17,560 nucleotides of DNA. It comes from DAIDJM01 sp964250215. GTDB taxonomy: Bacteria; Pseudomonadota; Alphaproteobacteria; Acetobacterales; Acetobacteraceae. Made by a program: the position numbers and the translations under genes. Positions 1 to 7,251 of the stretch are shown here, one piece after another. The DNA lies in assembly GCA_964250215.1 (NCBI GenBank), contig CAXUEX010000051.1, positions 1 through 17,560 of the forward strand, given 5' to 3'. The notes under the pieces were generated by a model. That model searched no databases. It saw only the letters and a program-made list of their open reading frames with translations, and had not been told where the DNA came from. Positions within the stretch are counted from its first letter, which is position 1, and every line of letters begins with the position of its first letter.

Positions 1-461
1 GGGCTTTTGGGGGCTTTAGCGGAATGCGCGCGGGGCGGCTAGCAGGGCAACGCTAAGGCTGCTGCTTTCGAGCCGCTGGGCCGCGAGGCCTAGATCCCGT
101 GAAGATGGCGGCATTGCTTCGCCGGCAATGCCCAGACCGTAATCCCACTCGCAAACGAGTAATCTGAGCCCGAATGAAGAGGGCGCAGCGAAAGCCGGGC
201 CGAGCTGAAGGACATCGCCCGGGGCGGCTTTGCTGACGGATTGCCCAATCGCCGCAGCCAGCTCCAACAACTTGTCAGCGCCATTCCCGCCGCATGATGT
301 CTTCAATCGACTTGCCAGGCAAATGCGGCTCCCACACAACGGCTTGTAAAACAAAGGAAGTTGGTGGCGGTGGACCGGACATCTCCGATCACTTGTAGCC
401 AGACGGCACGACGCTTGGTTCCAGGATCAAACTACCGCACACAAAGTATAGCGGAGTCTGA
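1..461. other. Stretch without a supported gene
   Basis: I see no convincing gene here. A minus-strand frame is open from 354 to 16 (112 codons), but it would start at TTG with no Shine-Dalgarno sequence and its product resembles no family I know. It could be a degenerate remnant or the tail of something acquired with the neighbouring low-G+C genes. No tRNA, terminator or repeat stands out. Confidence 0.4.
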
Positions 462-722
462 CTAAAGATCGTGGTCCAGCTGAGGGCCAAGGTGGGCGCC
501 GAACGTGGTCACAAGCCGATTCTCCCAGCCTCCGTTACCGTAGTTGAAAGCATACATTCTGATGCGCTTTCGATCTTTCATTGTGATATTAAGAGCGCCG
601 GTCCCACGATCACACTTGTCCTGCAAACCAACTAGCAAACTCTGCCAACCGCCGCGCCGGCGCGTTTCCGGATCCTGGCGAAACAGAGATTCCATCTCCA
701 CGGCATTGAGTATCAAATCCAC
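462..722 (-). CDS. Small protein of unknown function
   Basis: This is an 86-residue product I do not recognise. The frame is open back to a TTG at 752, but I chose GTG at 722 because GGAGG (735-731) lies 8 nt before it; ATG at 698 is a weaker alternative. The protein is soluble-looking, with a basic central stretch (MKDRKRIRMYAF) and an aromatic, glycine-rich part (NYGNGGWENR). There is no signal peptide, membrane segment or known motif. Codon use and G+C are lower than in the core genes from 1,541 on, matching its divergent neighbour at 820, so both were probably acquired together. The 745-768 palindrome lies just upstream and could serve both genes. Function is unknown. Confidence 0.55.
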   Translation of the reverse strand: MDLILNAVEMESLFRQDPETRRRGGWQSLLVGLQDKCDRGTGALNITMKDRKRIRMYAFNYGNGGWENRLVTTFGAHLGPQLDHDL

Positions 723-744
723 GCCACAAACCTCCGTTTCAAAC

Positions 745-768
745 GTGTACAAAACTTAACTTGTACAC
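745..768. promoter_or_regulatory. Perfect inverted repeat between divergent genes, candidate operator
   Basis: GTGTACAA, 8 nt, then TTGTACAC form a perfect 8-bp inverted repeat, each arm containing the self-complementary TGTACA. It sits 22 nt from the GTG start at 722 and 51 nt from the ATG at 820. Position and symmetry suggest a dimeric repressor site controlling both genes. No regulator gene is visible nearby, and there is no U-tract to make it a terminator. Confidence 0.5.
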
Positions 769-819
769 CCTCTTAGAAAAAAGCAACTTCTGGATTCATT
801 TGCGAACCGGAGGTTCAGC

Positions 820-1473
820 ATGCTTTGGGAAGATCGCATCAGCAACTATGCCAAAGAGACGGGATTTCCGAAATGTCTGTTTGTTGGTCCGGACGGCCGG
901 GTTGTCGGAACATGGATCATGGGCAACGATTATAGAGTGAAATCAACATATTACGGCGGGTATCCGGCGGGATACTTGCGCCGCATCAAAGCGCTTTTTC
1001 CAGACAAGAAGCGAACGTTACACCTATTCAGTGGTCAAGTCGATTTGACGACGTTCCCGGGGGACACGGTAGATATTAATCCAAAGGTTAAGCCAACCTA
1101 CGTTGACGATGCCCAAACGCTGATCCGTGTGCCGTTGGAAAAATACGATCTTGTGCTGGCTGACCCCCCCTACAGCGTCGAAGACGCGGACCACTATGAA
1201 ACCACTATGGTGAAGCGTAATGTCGTCCTACGGGCATTGCAACGGCTTCCTATCGGCGCCCATGTCGTATGGTTGGACCAAGTGCTGCCAATGTACCGAA
1301 AGGATGCCTTTGAGCAGGAGGCTGCTATCGGCATGTGGAAGTCCACAAACCATAGGTTTCGCGGCATTACGATATTTCGTCGCCGCGATGCGGCAATTTC
1401 TCATAACGTCGCTGCTGCCTCCAAACGAAGGAGTTCCGAGCTAACCCGCCAACTTGCCAGCGTTGCAGACTAG
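820..1473 (+). CDS. Orphan DNA methyltransferase, DPPY type (N6-adenine or N4-cytosine)
   Basis: This is a 217-residue putative SAM-dependent DNA amino-methyltransferase. The Rossmann-type motifs appear in order: HLFSG (68-72, motif I, SAM loop), DIN (85-87, acidic end of strand 2), DDA (96-98, motif III) and LADPPYS (113-119, motif IV, catalytic DPPY). Motif I before motif IV fits the gamma-like order. Residues 1-60 form an N-terminal extension with an aromatic YYGGYPAGYLRRI segment common in short phage-type methylases. There is a good ribosome site (CGGAGG, 808-813) 6 nt before the ATG. No cognate restriction nuclease is adjacent, so it is probably a solitary modification enzyme of phage or plasmid origin; G+C is lower than in the core genes. 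The target base and site cannot be read from the sequence. Confidence 0.72.
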   Translation: MLWEDRISNYAKETGFPKCLFVGPDGRVVGTWIMGNDYRVKSTYYGGYPAGYLRRIKALFPDKKRTLHLFSGQVDLTTFPGDTVDINPKVKPTYVDDAQTLIRVPLEKYDLVLADPPYSVEDADHYETTMVKRNVVLRALQRLPIGAHVVWLDQVLPMYRKDAFEQEAAIGMWKSTNHRFRGITIFRRRDAAISHNVAAASKRRSSELTRQLASVAD

Positions 1474-1524
1474 CCGCCGCGTGGTGCTTGCATCGGCTGA
1501 GTGGCTGGGAGAGGCGGTCTGGGG

Positions 1525-1539
1525 CCCCGGCGCCCGGGG
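1525..1539. terminator. GC-rich hairpin just beyond the glycosyltransferase stop
   Basis: CCCCGG, CGC, CCGGGG form a 6-bp stem ending 1 nt beyond the stop codon at 1541-1543 of the minus-strand gene. There is no U-tract, so it is at most a weak or factor-assisted terminator. The symmetry may simply reflect high G+C. Confidence 0.3.
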
Positions 1540-1540
1540 G

Positions 1541-2269
1541 TCAAGGGCGGACCTCTTCGCTTGCTTCTGTTGCAATCTCCGGCCGCCGCCACCGGCGCTG
1601 CAACCACATCACGCCCGCCAGATCGGTGATCCCCACCAATGCCCGGTCCAGCGTGCCGTAATTGGACACGCCGCGCAGTCGTGGGCGGTGGTTCACCGGC
1701 ACCGAGACCACCGGCAGGCCGGCGCGCAGGAACAGGGCGGGCAGAAAGCGGTGCATGTGGTCGAAGGCGGGGAGGGCCATGAATGCCTCGCGCGGAAACA
1801 CTTTCAGGCCGCAGCCAGTGTCGGGCGTGGCGTCACCGAGCATCCGGGCGCGCAGGCCGTTCGCGAAGCGGGAGGAGAGGCGTTTGACCGCGCTGTCCTG
1901 CCGGTGCGTGCGGTGGCCGGCGATCAGGCCGGGGCCGGCGGCTTCGGCGCGGGCGAGCAGGGCGGGGATGTCGGCGGGGTCGTTCTGGCCGTCGCCATCC
2001 AGCGTCGCGATCCATGGAGCGGTGGCGGCGCGGATGCCGGTGAGGATGGCGGCGCTCTGGCCGCAGCTCTGGCGATGCCGCAGCCAGCGCAAGGGGCCTG
2101 CTGCGGCCTGCTGCGCCAGTTCGGCCGCGGTGCTGTCGGTGCTGCCGTCATCCACATAGACGATTTCATGCGGGATGCCGGCCAGGGCGGCGCGGATTTC
2201 GGCGATCAGCGGGGCGATGTTCGGCGCCTCGTTGCGCACGGGAACGACGACGGACAGGCGGGGCTCCAT
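1541..2269 (-). CDS. Family 2 glycosyltransferase (polyprenyl-phosphate / DPM1-like)
   Basis: This 242-residue GT-A fold glycosyltransferase would transfer a sugar from a nucleotide sugar, probably to a polyprenyl phosphate or a cell-envelope glycan. It has the family 2 N-terminus LSVVVPVRNE (5-14), the nucleotide-binding VDDGSTDST (39-47), the metal-binding LDGDGQNDP (90-98, DxD-like D91/D93), DTGCGLKVFPR (150-160) and a C-terminal HRPRLRGVSNYG (194-205) typical of DPM1/GtrB/ArnC relatives. The C-terminal membrane helices of GtrB/ArnC proteins are absent, so it resembles the short soluble DPM1 type. It is divergent from ctaA with 99 nt between the starts, so the two may share a promoter region. 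The donor and acceptor cannot be told. Confidence 0.85.
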   Translation of the reverse strand: MEPRLSVVVPVRNEAPNIAPLIAEIRAALAGIPHEIVYVDDGSTDSTAAELAQQAAAGPLRWLRHRQSCGQSAAILTGIRAATAPWIATLDGDGQNDPADIPALLARAEAAGPGLIAGHRTHRQDSAVKRLSSRFANGLRARMLGDATPDTGCGLKVFPREAFMALPAFDHMHRFLPALFLRAGLPVVSVPVNHRPRLRGVSNYGTLDRALVGITDLAGVMWLQRRWRRPEIATEASEEVRP

Positions 2270-2368
2270 GCGGCGTCATCCACCGGCCGCGCCGGCTCTG
2301 GCAACCGGCAAACCGGCGATCGGCAACGGAAAGGCTGACAGAGTGGCTCCGGCGGACTAAATCAGGTC

Positions 2369-3445
2369 ATGCCCTTCGACGACCGCACTTTCCCCAGCAC
2401 CGAAGCGGCCGGGTTCCGGCGACGCCGGCTGCGGGTGGCGCTTTGGCTGTTCCTGGTGGCCTACATGATCTGGGGCATGATCATGCTGGGCGGCGCCACG
2501 CGGCTGACCGGCTCTGGCCTCTCGATCATGGAATGGGCGCCGATCACCGGGGCGTTGCCGCCGATGGCGGATGCCGAATGGCACCGGCTGTTCGCGCTGT
2601 ACAAGCAGATTCCGCAATACCAGTTGCTGCACGAAGGCATGGGGCTGGATGGGTTCAAGAGCCTGTTCTGGCTGGAATGGCTGCATCGTGCGTGGGGCCG
2701 GCTGATCGGCGTGGTGTTTCTGCTGCCGCTGCTGTGGTTCGCCGTGACGGGCGCGATCGATCGCCGGCTGCTGCCGCGGCTCACGCTGCTGTTCGTGCTG
2801 TTCGGCGCGGTGGCTTTTGCCGGCTGGTTCATGGTCTCGTCCGGCTTCATCCCATACACCACCGCCGTCTCGCCCTATCGGCTCGTGCTGCACCTGACGC
2901 TGGCGCTGTCTCTGTTCGGGCTGGTGCTGTGGACGGCGCTGGGACAGATTTCGCCGGTGCCGATTTCGATCCCGCACGCGGCGCGGGTGCGCAAGCTGGC
3001 GGTGGGTTCGGTGGTGCTGGTGGCGCTCACCATTGCGGCCGGCGGGTTCACGGCGGGTACCCATGCCGGGCTGGAATACAACACGTTTCCGCTGATGGAT
3101 GGGCGGCTGATCCCGGAAGGCTACGACATGCTGAGCCCGGCGCTGCGCAATATCACCGAAAACCCGATTGCGGTGCAGTTCGATCATCGGGTGCTGGCGA
3201 CGCTGACGGCGATCACGGTGCTGTGCACGCTGTTCGCGGGGTTCCGCACGCCGTTGCCGCGGGCCTCGCGCGCGGCGCTGCTGTGCATGGCGGCAGCGGT
3301 GGCGGTGCAATACTGCCTGGGCATCGCCACGTTGCTGACCGTGGTTGCCGTGCCGATCGCGGTGGCGCATCAGGCAACGGCCGTGCTGCTGCTGGCATCG
3401 GCGCTGTTTACCGCCCATACTTTGCGCGGGGCGCGCTGGGGCTAA
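2369..3445 (+). CDS. ctaA: Heme A synthase, CtaA/Cox15 family
   Basis: This 358-residue integral membrane enzyme oxidises the C8 methyl of heme O to the formyl group of heme A, needed for aa3-type cytochrome c oxidase. About eight hydrophobic segments begin at residue 23. Four conserved histidines can be placed: H106 (EWLHRAWGR), H175 (RLVLHLTLA), H273 (QFDHRVLA) and H334 (VAHQATA), expected as heme ligands. The loop GGATRLTGSGLSIMEW (41-56) is a strong Cox15 signature. The length is normal for the alphaproteobacterial Cox15 type rather than the shorter Bacillus CtaA. Only a weak AGG precedes the ATG. tldD starts 23 nt downstream, so the two are probably co-transcribed. Confidence 0.95.
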   Translation: MPFDDRTFPSTEAAGFRRRRLRVALWLFLVAYMIWGMIMLGGATRLTGSGLSIMEWAPITGALPPMADAEWHRLFALYKQIPQYQLLHEGMGLDGFKSLFWLEWLHRAWGRLIGVVFLLPLLWFAVTGAIDRRLLPRLTLLFVLFGAVAFAGWFMVSSGFIPYTTAVSPYRLVLHLTLALSLFGLVLWTALGQISPVPISIPHAARVRKLAVGSVVLVALTIAAGGFTAGTHAGLEYNTFPLMDGRLIPEGYDMLSPALRNITENPIAVQFDHRVLATLTAITVLCTLFAGFRTPLPRASRAALLCMAAAVAVQYCLGIATLLTVVAVPIAVAHQATAVLLLASALFTAHTLRGARWG

Positions 3446-3468
3446 TCGGGTTTTTGGGAAGGGCGAGC

Positions 3469-4908
3469 ATGTCGGCGCTGGCGACGACGGATGAACTGTT
3501 TTTTCAGCGTGCGGAGAGCGCCATCGATCGCGAGATGGCGGCGCGCATCACGCAGCAGGCACTCGCGGATACGGACGATGGCGAGCTGTTCCTGGAATAT
3601 CGCGAGAGCGAAATGCTGGCGCTGGAGGAGGGGCGCATCCGCACCGCCAGCTACGATGCCAGCCAGGGTTTCGGGTTGCGCGCGGTTTTGGGCGAGGAAA
3701 CCGGCTATGCGCATGCCGACGAAATTTCCGAGGCGGCGTTGAGACGCGCGGCTGCCACCGTGGGTGCGGTGCGGGCCGGGCGGCATGGCCACGCGGCGGA
3801 AGCGCCGCGCGCGACGAATGCCCGGCTCTATTCCGATGCCAGCCCGCTGGCGAATGACGGCTTTGCCGGGCGCGCCGAGACGCTGCTGGCGATCGACGCT
3901 TATGCGCGGGGGCGCGATACGCGCGTGGTGCAGGTGATGGCGTCGCTTTCGGGCGAATGGCAGGCGGTGCAGATTTTGCGCGGCGACGGCAGCCGCACGG
4001 CCGATCTGCGGCCGCTGACGCGGCTGAACGTGAGCGTGGTGGTGGAGCGCGGCGGCAAGCGGGAGAGCGGCAGCCATGGCTTGGGCGGCCGCGAGGGCTA
4101 CGACCGGCTGGTTTCGCCCGAGACCTGGCAGGCGGCGGCGGACGAGGCGCTGCGCCAGGCGGTGCTGAAGCTGGATGCGGTGGCGGCGCCGGCGGGCGAG
4201 ATGCCGGTGGTGCTGGGTGCGGGCTGGCCCGGAATTTTGTTGCATGAGGCGATCGGCCATGGGCTGGAAGGCGATTTCAATCGCAAGCAGACGTCGGCCT
4301 TTTCCGGATTGATGGGCAAGCGCGTGGCTGCGCCGGGTGTTACCGTGGTGGACGATGGCACGCTGGAAGGCCGCCGCGGATCCTTGACCGTGGACGACGA
4401 AGGCACGCCCACCTCCCGCACGGTGATGATCGAGGACGGGATACTGACCGGCTACATCCAGGATCGGCTGAACGCGCGGCTGATGGGCGTGCGGCCAACG
4501 GGCAACGGCAGGCGGGAGAGTTTTGCGCACGCCCCGATGCCGCGCATGACGAACACGATCATGCTGGCCGGCACGCATTCGCGGGACGACATGATCGCCA
4601 GCGTGGATCGCGGGTTGTATGCGGTGAATTTCGGCGGCGGACAGGTGGACATCGTTTCGGGCAAGTTCGTGTTCTCCGCGAGCGAGGCGTACCTCATCGA
4701 GAACGGCCGGATCGGCGCGCCGGTGAAGGGGGCCACGCTGATCGGCAACGGGCCGGATGCACTGACCAAGGTGGAGATGGTGGGGGCGGATCTGGAACTG
4801 GATCCGGGAATCGGCACCTGCGGCAAGAACGGGCAGGGGGTGCCGGTGGGCGTGGGCCAGCCGACGATGAAGATACGTGGGCTTACCGTGGGCGGCAGCG
4901 CGATCTGA
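3469..4908 (+). CDS. tldD: TldD metalloprotease subunit
   Basis: TldD pairs with TldE (PmbA) to form a cytosolic heterodimeric zinc protease that degrades unfolded or leader peptides, as known for microcin B17 maturation and CcdA turnover in E. coli. The 479-residue length is typical. The zinc motif HEAIGH (259-264, HExxxH) is followed by the family EGDF. The glycine-rich C-terminus contains C451 (GTCGKNGQG), the position of the third zinc ligand in TldD. The frame is open far upstream into ctaA, but ATG at 3469 fits the family N-terminus and has a GGGAAGGG-type ribosome site. No tldE is in the window; in alphaproteobacteria the partner usually lies elsewhere. Confidence 0.95.
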   Translation: MSALATTDELFFQRAESAIDREMAARITQQALADTDDGELFLEYRESEMLALEEGRIRTASYDASQGFGLRAVLGEETGYAHADEISEAALRRAAATVGAVRAGRHGHAAEAPRATNARLYSDASPLANDGFAGRAETLLAIDAYARGRDTRVVQVMASLSGEWQAVQILRGDGSRTADLRPLTRLNVSVVVERGGKRESGSHGLGGREGYDRLVSPETWQAAADEALRQAVLKLDAVAAPAGEMPVVLGAGWPGILLHEAIGHGLEGDFNRKQTSAFSGLMGKRVAAPGVTVVDDGTLEGRRGSLTVDDEGTPTSRTVMIEDGILTGYIQDRLNARLMGVRPTGNGRRESFAHAPMPRMTNTIMLAGTHSRDDMIASVDRGLYAVNFGGGQVDIVSGKFVFSASEAYLIENGRIGAPVKGATLIGNGPDALTKVEMVGADLELDPGIGTCGKNGQGVPVGVGQPTMKIRGLTVGGSAI

Positions 4909-4966
4909 AGTCCATCGGGCGTGACGCCCCTGGCCGCCGCGGGCCGGCTTTGCTAGCACGCGCGCC

Positions 4967-6250
4967 ATGAGCGCCATTGCCGACATCGTTGCCCGCGAGA
5001 TCCTCGACAGCCGGGGCAATCCCACCGTGGAAGCCGAAGTGGTGCTGGAGAGCGGCGCGCGCGGCCGGGCAGCGGTGCCTTCCGGCGCATCGACCGGCGC
5101 GCATGAGGCGGTGGAGAAGCGCGACGGCGATAAATCGCGCTATGGCGGCCGCGGCGTGCGCATGGCGGTCGAGGCCATCGAGGGCGAGATTTTCGATGCG
5201 GTCGGCGGCATGGAGGCCGGCGAGCAGGTGCGCATCGACAACGCGCTGATCGATCTGGATGGCTCGCCGAACAAGTCGCGGCTGGGAGCGAACGCGCTGC
5301 TCGCCGTCTCGTTGGGGGTGGCGAAGGCGGCGGCGGCGGAACTCGATCTGCCGCTGTATCGTTATGTCGGCGGCGTGTTCGCGCGCACGCTGCCGGTGCC
5401 GATGATGAACGTGATCAACGGCGGCAAGCATGCCGACAACCCGATCGACATCCAGGAATTCATGATCATGCCGGTGGCTTCCGGCACGCTGGTGGAAGCC
5501 GTGCGGATCGGCGCTGAGATTTTTGCGACATTGAAGAAGCTGCTGCACGAGGCGGGGCAGAGCACTTCGGTTGGCGACGAGGGCGGGTTTGCGCCGAACC
5601 TGAAATCCGCCGACGAGGCGCTGGGGTTTCTGGCGCGCGCCTGCGAAAAGGCTGGCTACCAGCCGGGCGACGAGATTGCTTTCGCGCTGGATTGCGCTTC
5701 CACCGAGTTTTTTTCGGACGGTCGCTACAAGCTGGCGGGCGAGGGCCAGGAATTCGATGCCGATGGCATGGTGCGGTATCTGGAATCGTTGGCGAAAAGG
5801 TATCCCATCGTTTCGATCGAGGACGGGTGTGCCGAGGACGATTGGCAGGGCTGGGCGCAGCTTACCGCGGCGCTGGGCGATCGCGTGCAATTGGTGGGCG
5901 ACGATCTGTTCGTGACCAATCCCGACCGGCTGCGTCGCGGCATCGAGGCAGGGGTGGGGAATGCCATTCTGGTGAAGGTGAATCAGATCGGCACGCTTTC
6001 CGAAACGTTGGAAACCATGGAATTGGCGCAGCGGCGCGGTTACGGTTGCGTGATGAGCCATCGTTCGGGCGAGACCGAGGACAGCACCATCGCCGATCTG
6101 GCGGTGGCGACGAATTGCGGCCAGATCAAGACCGGCTCGCTTTCCCGCAGCGACCGGACGGCGAAATACAACCAGCTCATCCGCATCGAGGGCGAGCTGG
6201 GGGACATGGCTACATACCCCGGGCGGACGGTGCTGCGCCGCGCGGGGTAA
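4967..6250 (+). CDS. eno: Enolase (phosphopyruvate hydratase)
   Basis: This is the glycolytic enzyme that interconverts 2-phosphoglycerate and phosphoenolpyruvate, a cytosolic homodimer. The 427-residue length is normal. The catalytic residues are present: E205 (SVGDEGGFAPN) and K337 (ILVKVNQIGT) as acid-base pair, Mg ligands D242, E285 and D312, H365 in MSHRSGETEDS and K388 in GQIKTGS. The signature SRSDRTAKYNQLIRIE follows at 393-408. It lies 58 nt after tldD with no visible terminator between, and the start lacks a clear Shine-Dalgarno sequence. A csbD-like gene follows 72 nt later. Confidence 0.98.
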   Translation: MSAIADIVAREILDSRGNPTVEAEVVLESGARGRAAVPSGASTGAHEAVEKRDGDKSRYGGRGVRMAVEAIEGEIFDAVGGMEAGEQVRIDNALIDLDGSPNKSRLGANALLAVSLGVAKAAAAELDLPLYRYVGGVFARTLPVPMMNVINGGKHADNPIDIQEFMIMPVASGTLVEAVRIGAEIFATLKKLLHEAGQSTSVGDEGGFAPNLKSADEALGFLARACEKAGYQPGDEIAFALDCASTEFFSDGRYKLAGEGQEFDADGMVRYLESLAKRYPIVSIEDGCAEDDWQGWAQLTAALGDRVQLVGDDLFVTNPDRLRRGIEAGVGNAILVKVNQIGTLSETLETMELAQRRGYGCVMSHRSGETEDSTIADLAVATNCGQIKTGSLSRSDRTAKYNQLIRIEGELGDMATYPGRTVLRRAG

Positions 6251-6322
6251 TCGTGAGTTTGTGCAACCCGGGGGCGTGATGCCCGTTTTGGTGGATAGTC
6301 CCAACCGGAACAGGAGGATTGC

Positions 6323-6505
6323 ATGGATCAGGATCGAGCAGCCGGCATCGGCCACCAAGTGAAGGGTGCCGTGAAGGAAGGCGTCGGCAAAGTGACCGGC
6401 GACACGCGCACCGAGGCCGAGGGTGCGGCGGAAAAGGCCGGCGGCAAGGTGCAAAATGCCGTTGGCGGGGCGAAGGACGCGGCGCGGGATGCGCTGAACA
6501 AGTAG
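6323..6505 (+). CDS. CsbD-like stress protein
   Basis: This 60-residue hydrophilic protein belongs to the CsbD/YjbJ family: GIGHQVKGAVKEGVGKVTGD is the characteristic N-terminal repeat, and a second copy (AAEKAGGKVQNAVGGAKDAA) follows. Members are small helical cytosolic proteins induced by general stress; their biochemical role is unclear. The ribosome site GGAGG (6312-6316) lies 6 nt before the ATG. A strong terminator follows within 30 nt. The gene may be read from its own promoter or from eno. Confidence 0.9.
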   Translation: MDQDRAAGIGHQVKGAVKEGVGKVTGDTRTEAEGAAEKAGGKVQNAVGGAKDAARDALNK

Positions 6506-6533
6506 CGTTCACTCGCCTTTCGGGCTGAAAGGG

Positions 6534-6564
6534 AAGGGGTGGCCCGTATGGGCTGCCCCTTTTT
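6534..6564 (+). terminator. Rho-independent terminator after csbD
   Basis: AAGGGGTGGCCC (6534-6545), loop GTAT, then GGGCTGCCCCTT (6550-6561) pair over 12 bp with two G-U pairs, followed by a T-run at 6560-6564. A smaller hairpin (CCTTTC 6516-6521 with GAAAGG 6527-6532) lies just before it. Together they would end csbD transcription before tRNA-Ser. Confidence 0.85.
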
Positions 6565-6595
6565 GCTTTGGCCGGGTGCATTGGAAGGCGCGGAT

Positions 6596-6624
6596 TTGAC
6601 CGCTAGTTGGGGGGCTGCCTAGAA
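6596..6624 (+). promoter_or_regulatory. Candidate promoter of tRNA-Ser
   Basis: TTGACC (6596-6601) and CTAGAA (6619-6624) are separated by 17 nt and lie about 32 nt before the tRNA 5' end, where a tRNA promoter is expected after the csbD terminator. The -10 is only moderately consensus-like. Confidence 0.5.
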
Positions 6625-6655
6625 GGGTGGCGCAAACGCCGTGTTGCACCCCGGC

Positions 6656-6748
6656 GGAGGGGTGGCCGAGTGGCTGAAGGCGGCGGTTTGCTAAACCGTT
6701 ATACGGGGTCAACCCGTATCGTGAGTTCGAATCTCATCCCCTCCGCCA
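6656..6748 (+). tRNA. tRNA-Ser (anticodon GCU)
   Basis: This is a class II tRNA of 93 nt. The acceptor GGAGGGG pairs with CCCCTCC (6738-6744), followed by discriminator G and an encoded CCA (6746-6748). The anticodon loop TTGCTAA gives GCT at 6690-6692, reading AGC/AGU serine codons. The long variable arm (TACGGG with CCCGTA) is typical of serine tRNAs, and the T-loop TTCGAAT is canonical. The foreign-looking region begins right after its 3' end, so it probably served as the attachment site of the island. Confidence 0.96.
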
Positions 6749-6751
6749 ATC

Positions 6752-6766
6752 GGTGCTCATAGCACC
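6752..6766. repeat. Small perfect hairpin beside the tRNA 3' end
   Basis: GGTGCT, CAT, AGCACC form a 6-bp stem 4 nt after the encoded CCA. It is followed by TTATAGT, so it could end tRNA transcription weakly, or be part of the integrase core region at the island junction. Confidence 0.45.
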
Positions 6767-6802
6767 TTATAGTCACTGTTGATTTTGTCGACGCGATTTT
6801 GT

Positions 6803-6822
6803 GGTCCCACTTTCGGCCCCAC
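6803..6822. repeat. Pair of direct repeats, candidate integrase arm sites
   Basis: GGTCCCAC (6803-6810) and GGCCCCAC (6815-6822) are direct repeats 12 nt apart, differing at one base, about 55 nt inside the island. Short tandem GTGGGnCC-like repeats just inside a tRNA junction are common as arm-type sites of tyrosine integrases. The identification rests on position and pattern only. Confidence 0.4.
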
Positions 6823-7251
6823 TGCTTCTTGAAGCGCCACGATAGCCATGCACCCCTTGCGTCAGGGGTCTGGCTTGCGGGCGGTAGCCGTCGAGCAGGA
6901 GATGACCACAGCGGTATCGGCGGTGAAGAAAGACCCTATCCCGAGCAATGAGGACGCAGCCGATGCCGACTGAAGCAAGGGTGTTCTTGCACGTTGAGCG
7001 CCTCGGCACTGAAGGTAGCTCACATGCGAACGGGCATTGCGGCAGTCGCGTCGCTAAAGCCGGCCCTTTCCGCAATCAACTGTTGTAGGACGCCCGACCG
7101 TTACGCCTGGGGGTTTACCTCGGTTCGCAAAGGGTTCAGATTCACCGCCTCAGAGCCGATTCTGCATGCACCAGTCGGAGCCCGCCGACTTCGGTGCCAA
7201 CAGGAGGAGGTGAACGTTCCGACGGGGCGATGACCCTGGAAGGCGGGGGGG
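6823..7251. other. Island left end without a clear gene
   Basis: No gene can be supported. Frames are open on the minus strand (7075-6773) and the plus strand (6994-7233), but neither has a convincing start or a recognisable product. A plus-strand frame starting at 6848 would give 41 residues ending at 6973. A strong AGGAGGAGG lies at 7202-7210, some 40 nt before the methyltransferase ATG and followed by only an 8-codon frame including its stop (7210-7233). It may be a translated leader or a relic of a lost gene. The region must also hold the operon promoter, which I could not place. Confidence 0.4.

Noticed and set aside
1454..2338. Plus-strand open frame of 294 codons
   Set aside because: Antisense to the glycosyltransferase, which has clear motifs; the product is low-complexity and Gly/Ala-rich.
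2357..3418. Minus-strand open frame rich in Gln, Arg and His
   Set aside because: Antisense shadow of ctaA.
2443..3468. Upstream extension of the tldD frame through ctaA
   Set aside because: The frame is open by chance; family length and the ribosome site place the start at 3469.
3442..5025. Minus-strand open frame of 527 codons
   Set aside because: Antisense to tldD, with a His/Arg-rich product and no family resemblance.
4883..6454. Minus-strand open frame of 523 codons
   Set aside because: Antisense to enolase, a highly conserved real gene; a shadow.
6773..7233. Possible integrase remnant next to the tRNA
   Set aside because: I looked for the tyrosine-recombinase R-H-R-Y pattern in the frames and saw none; left as non-coding.
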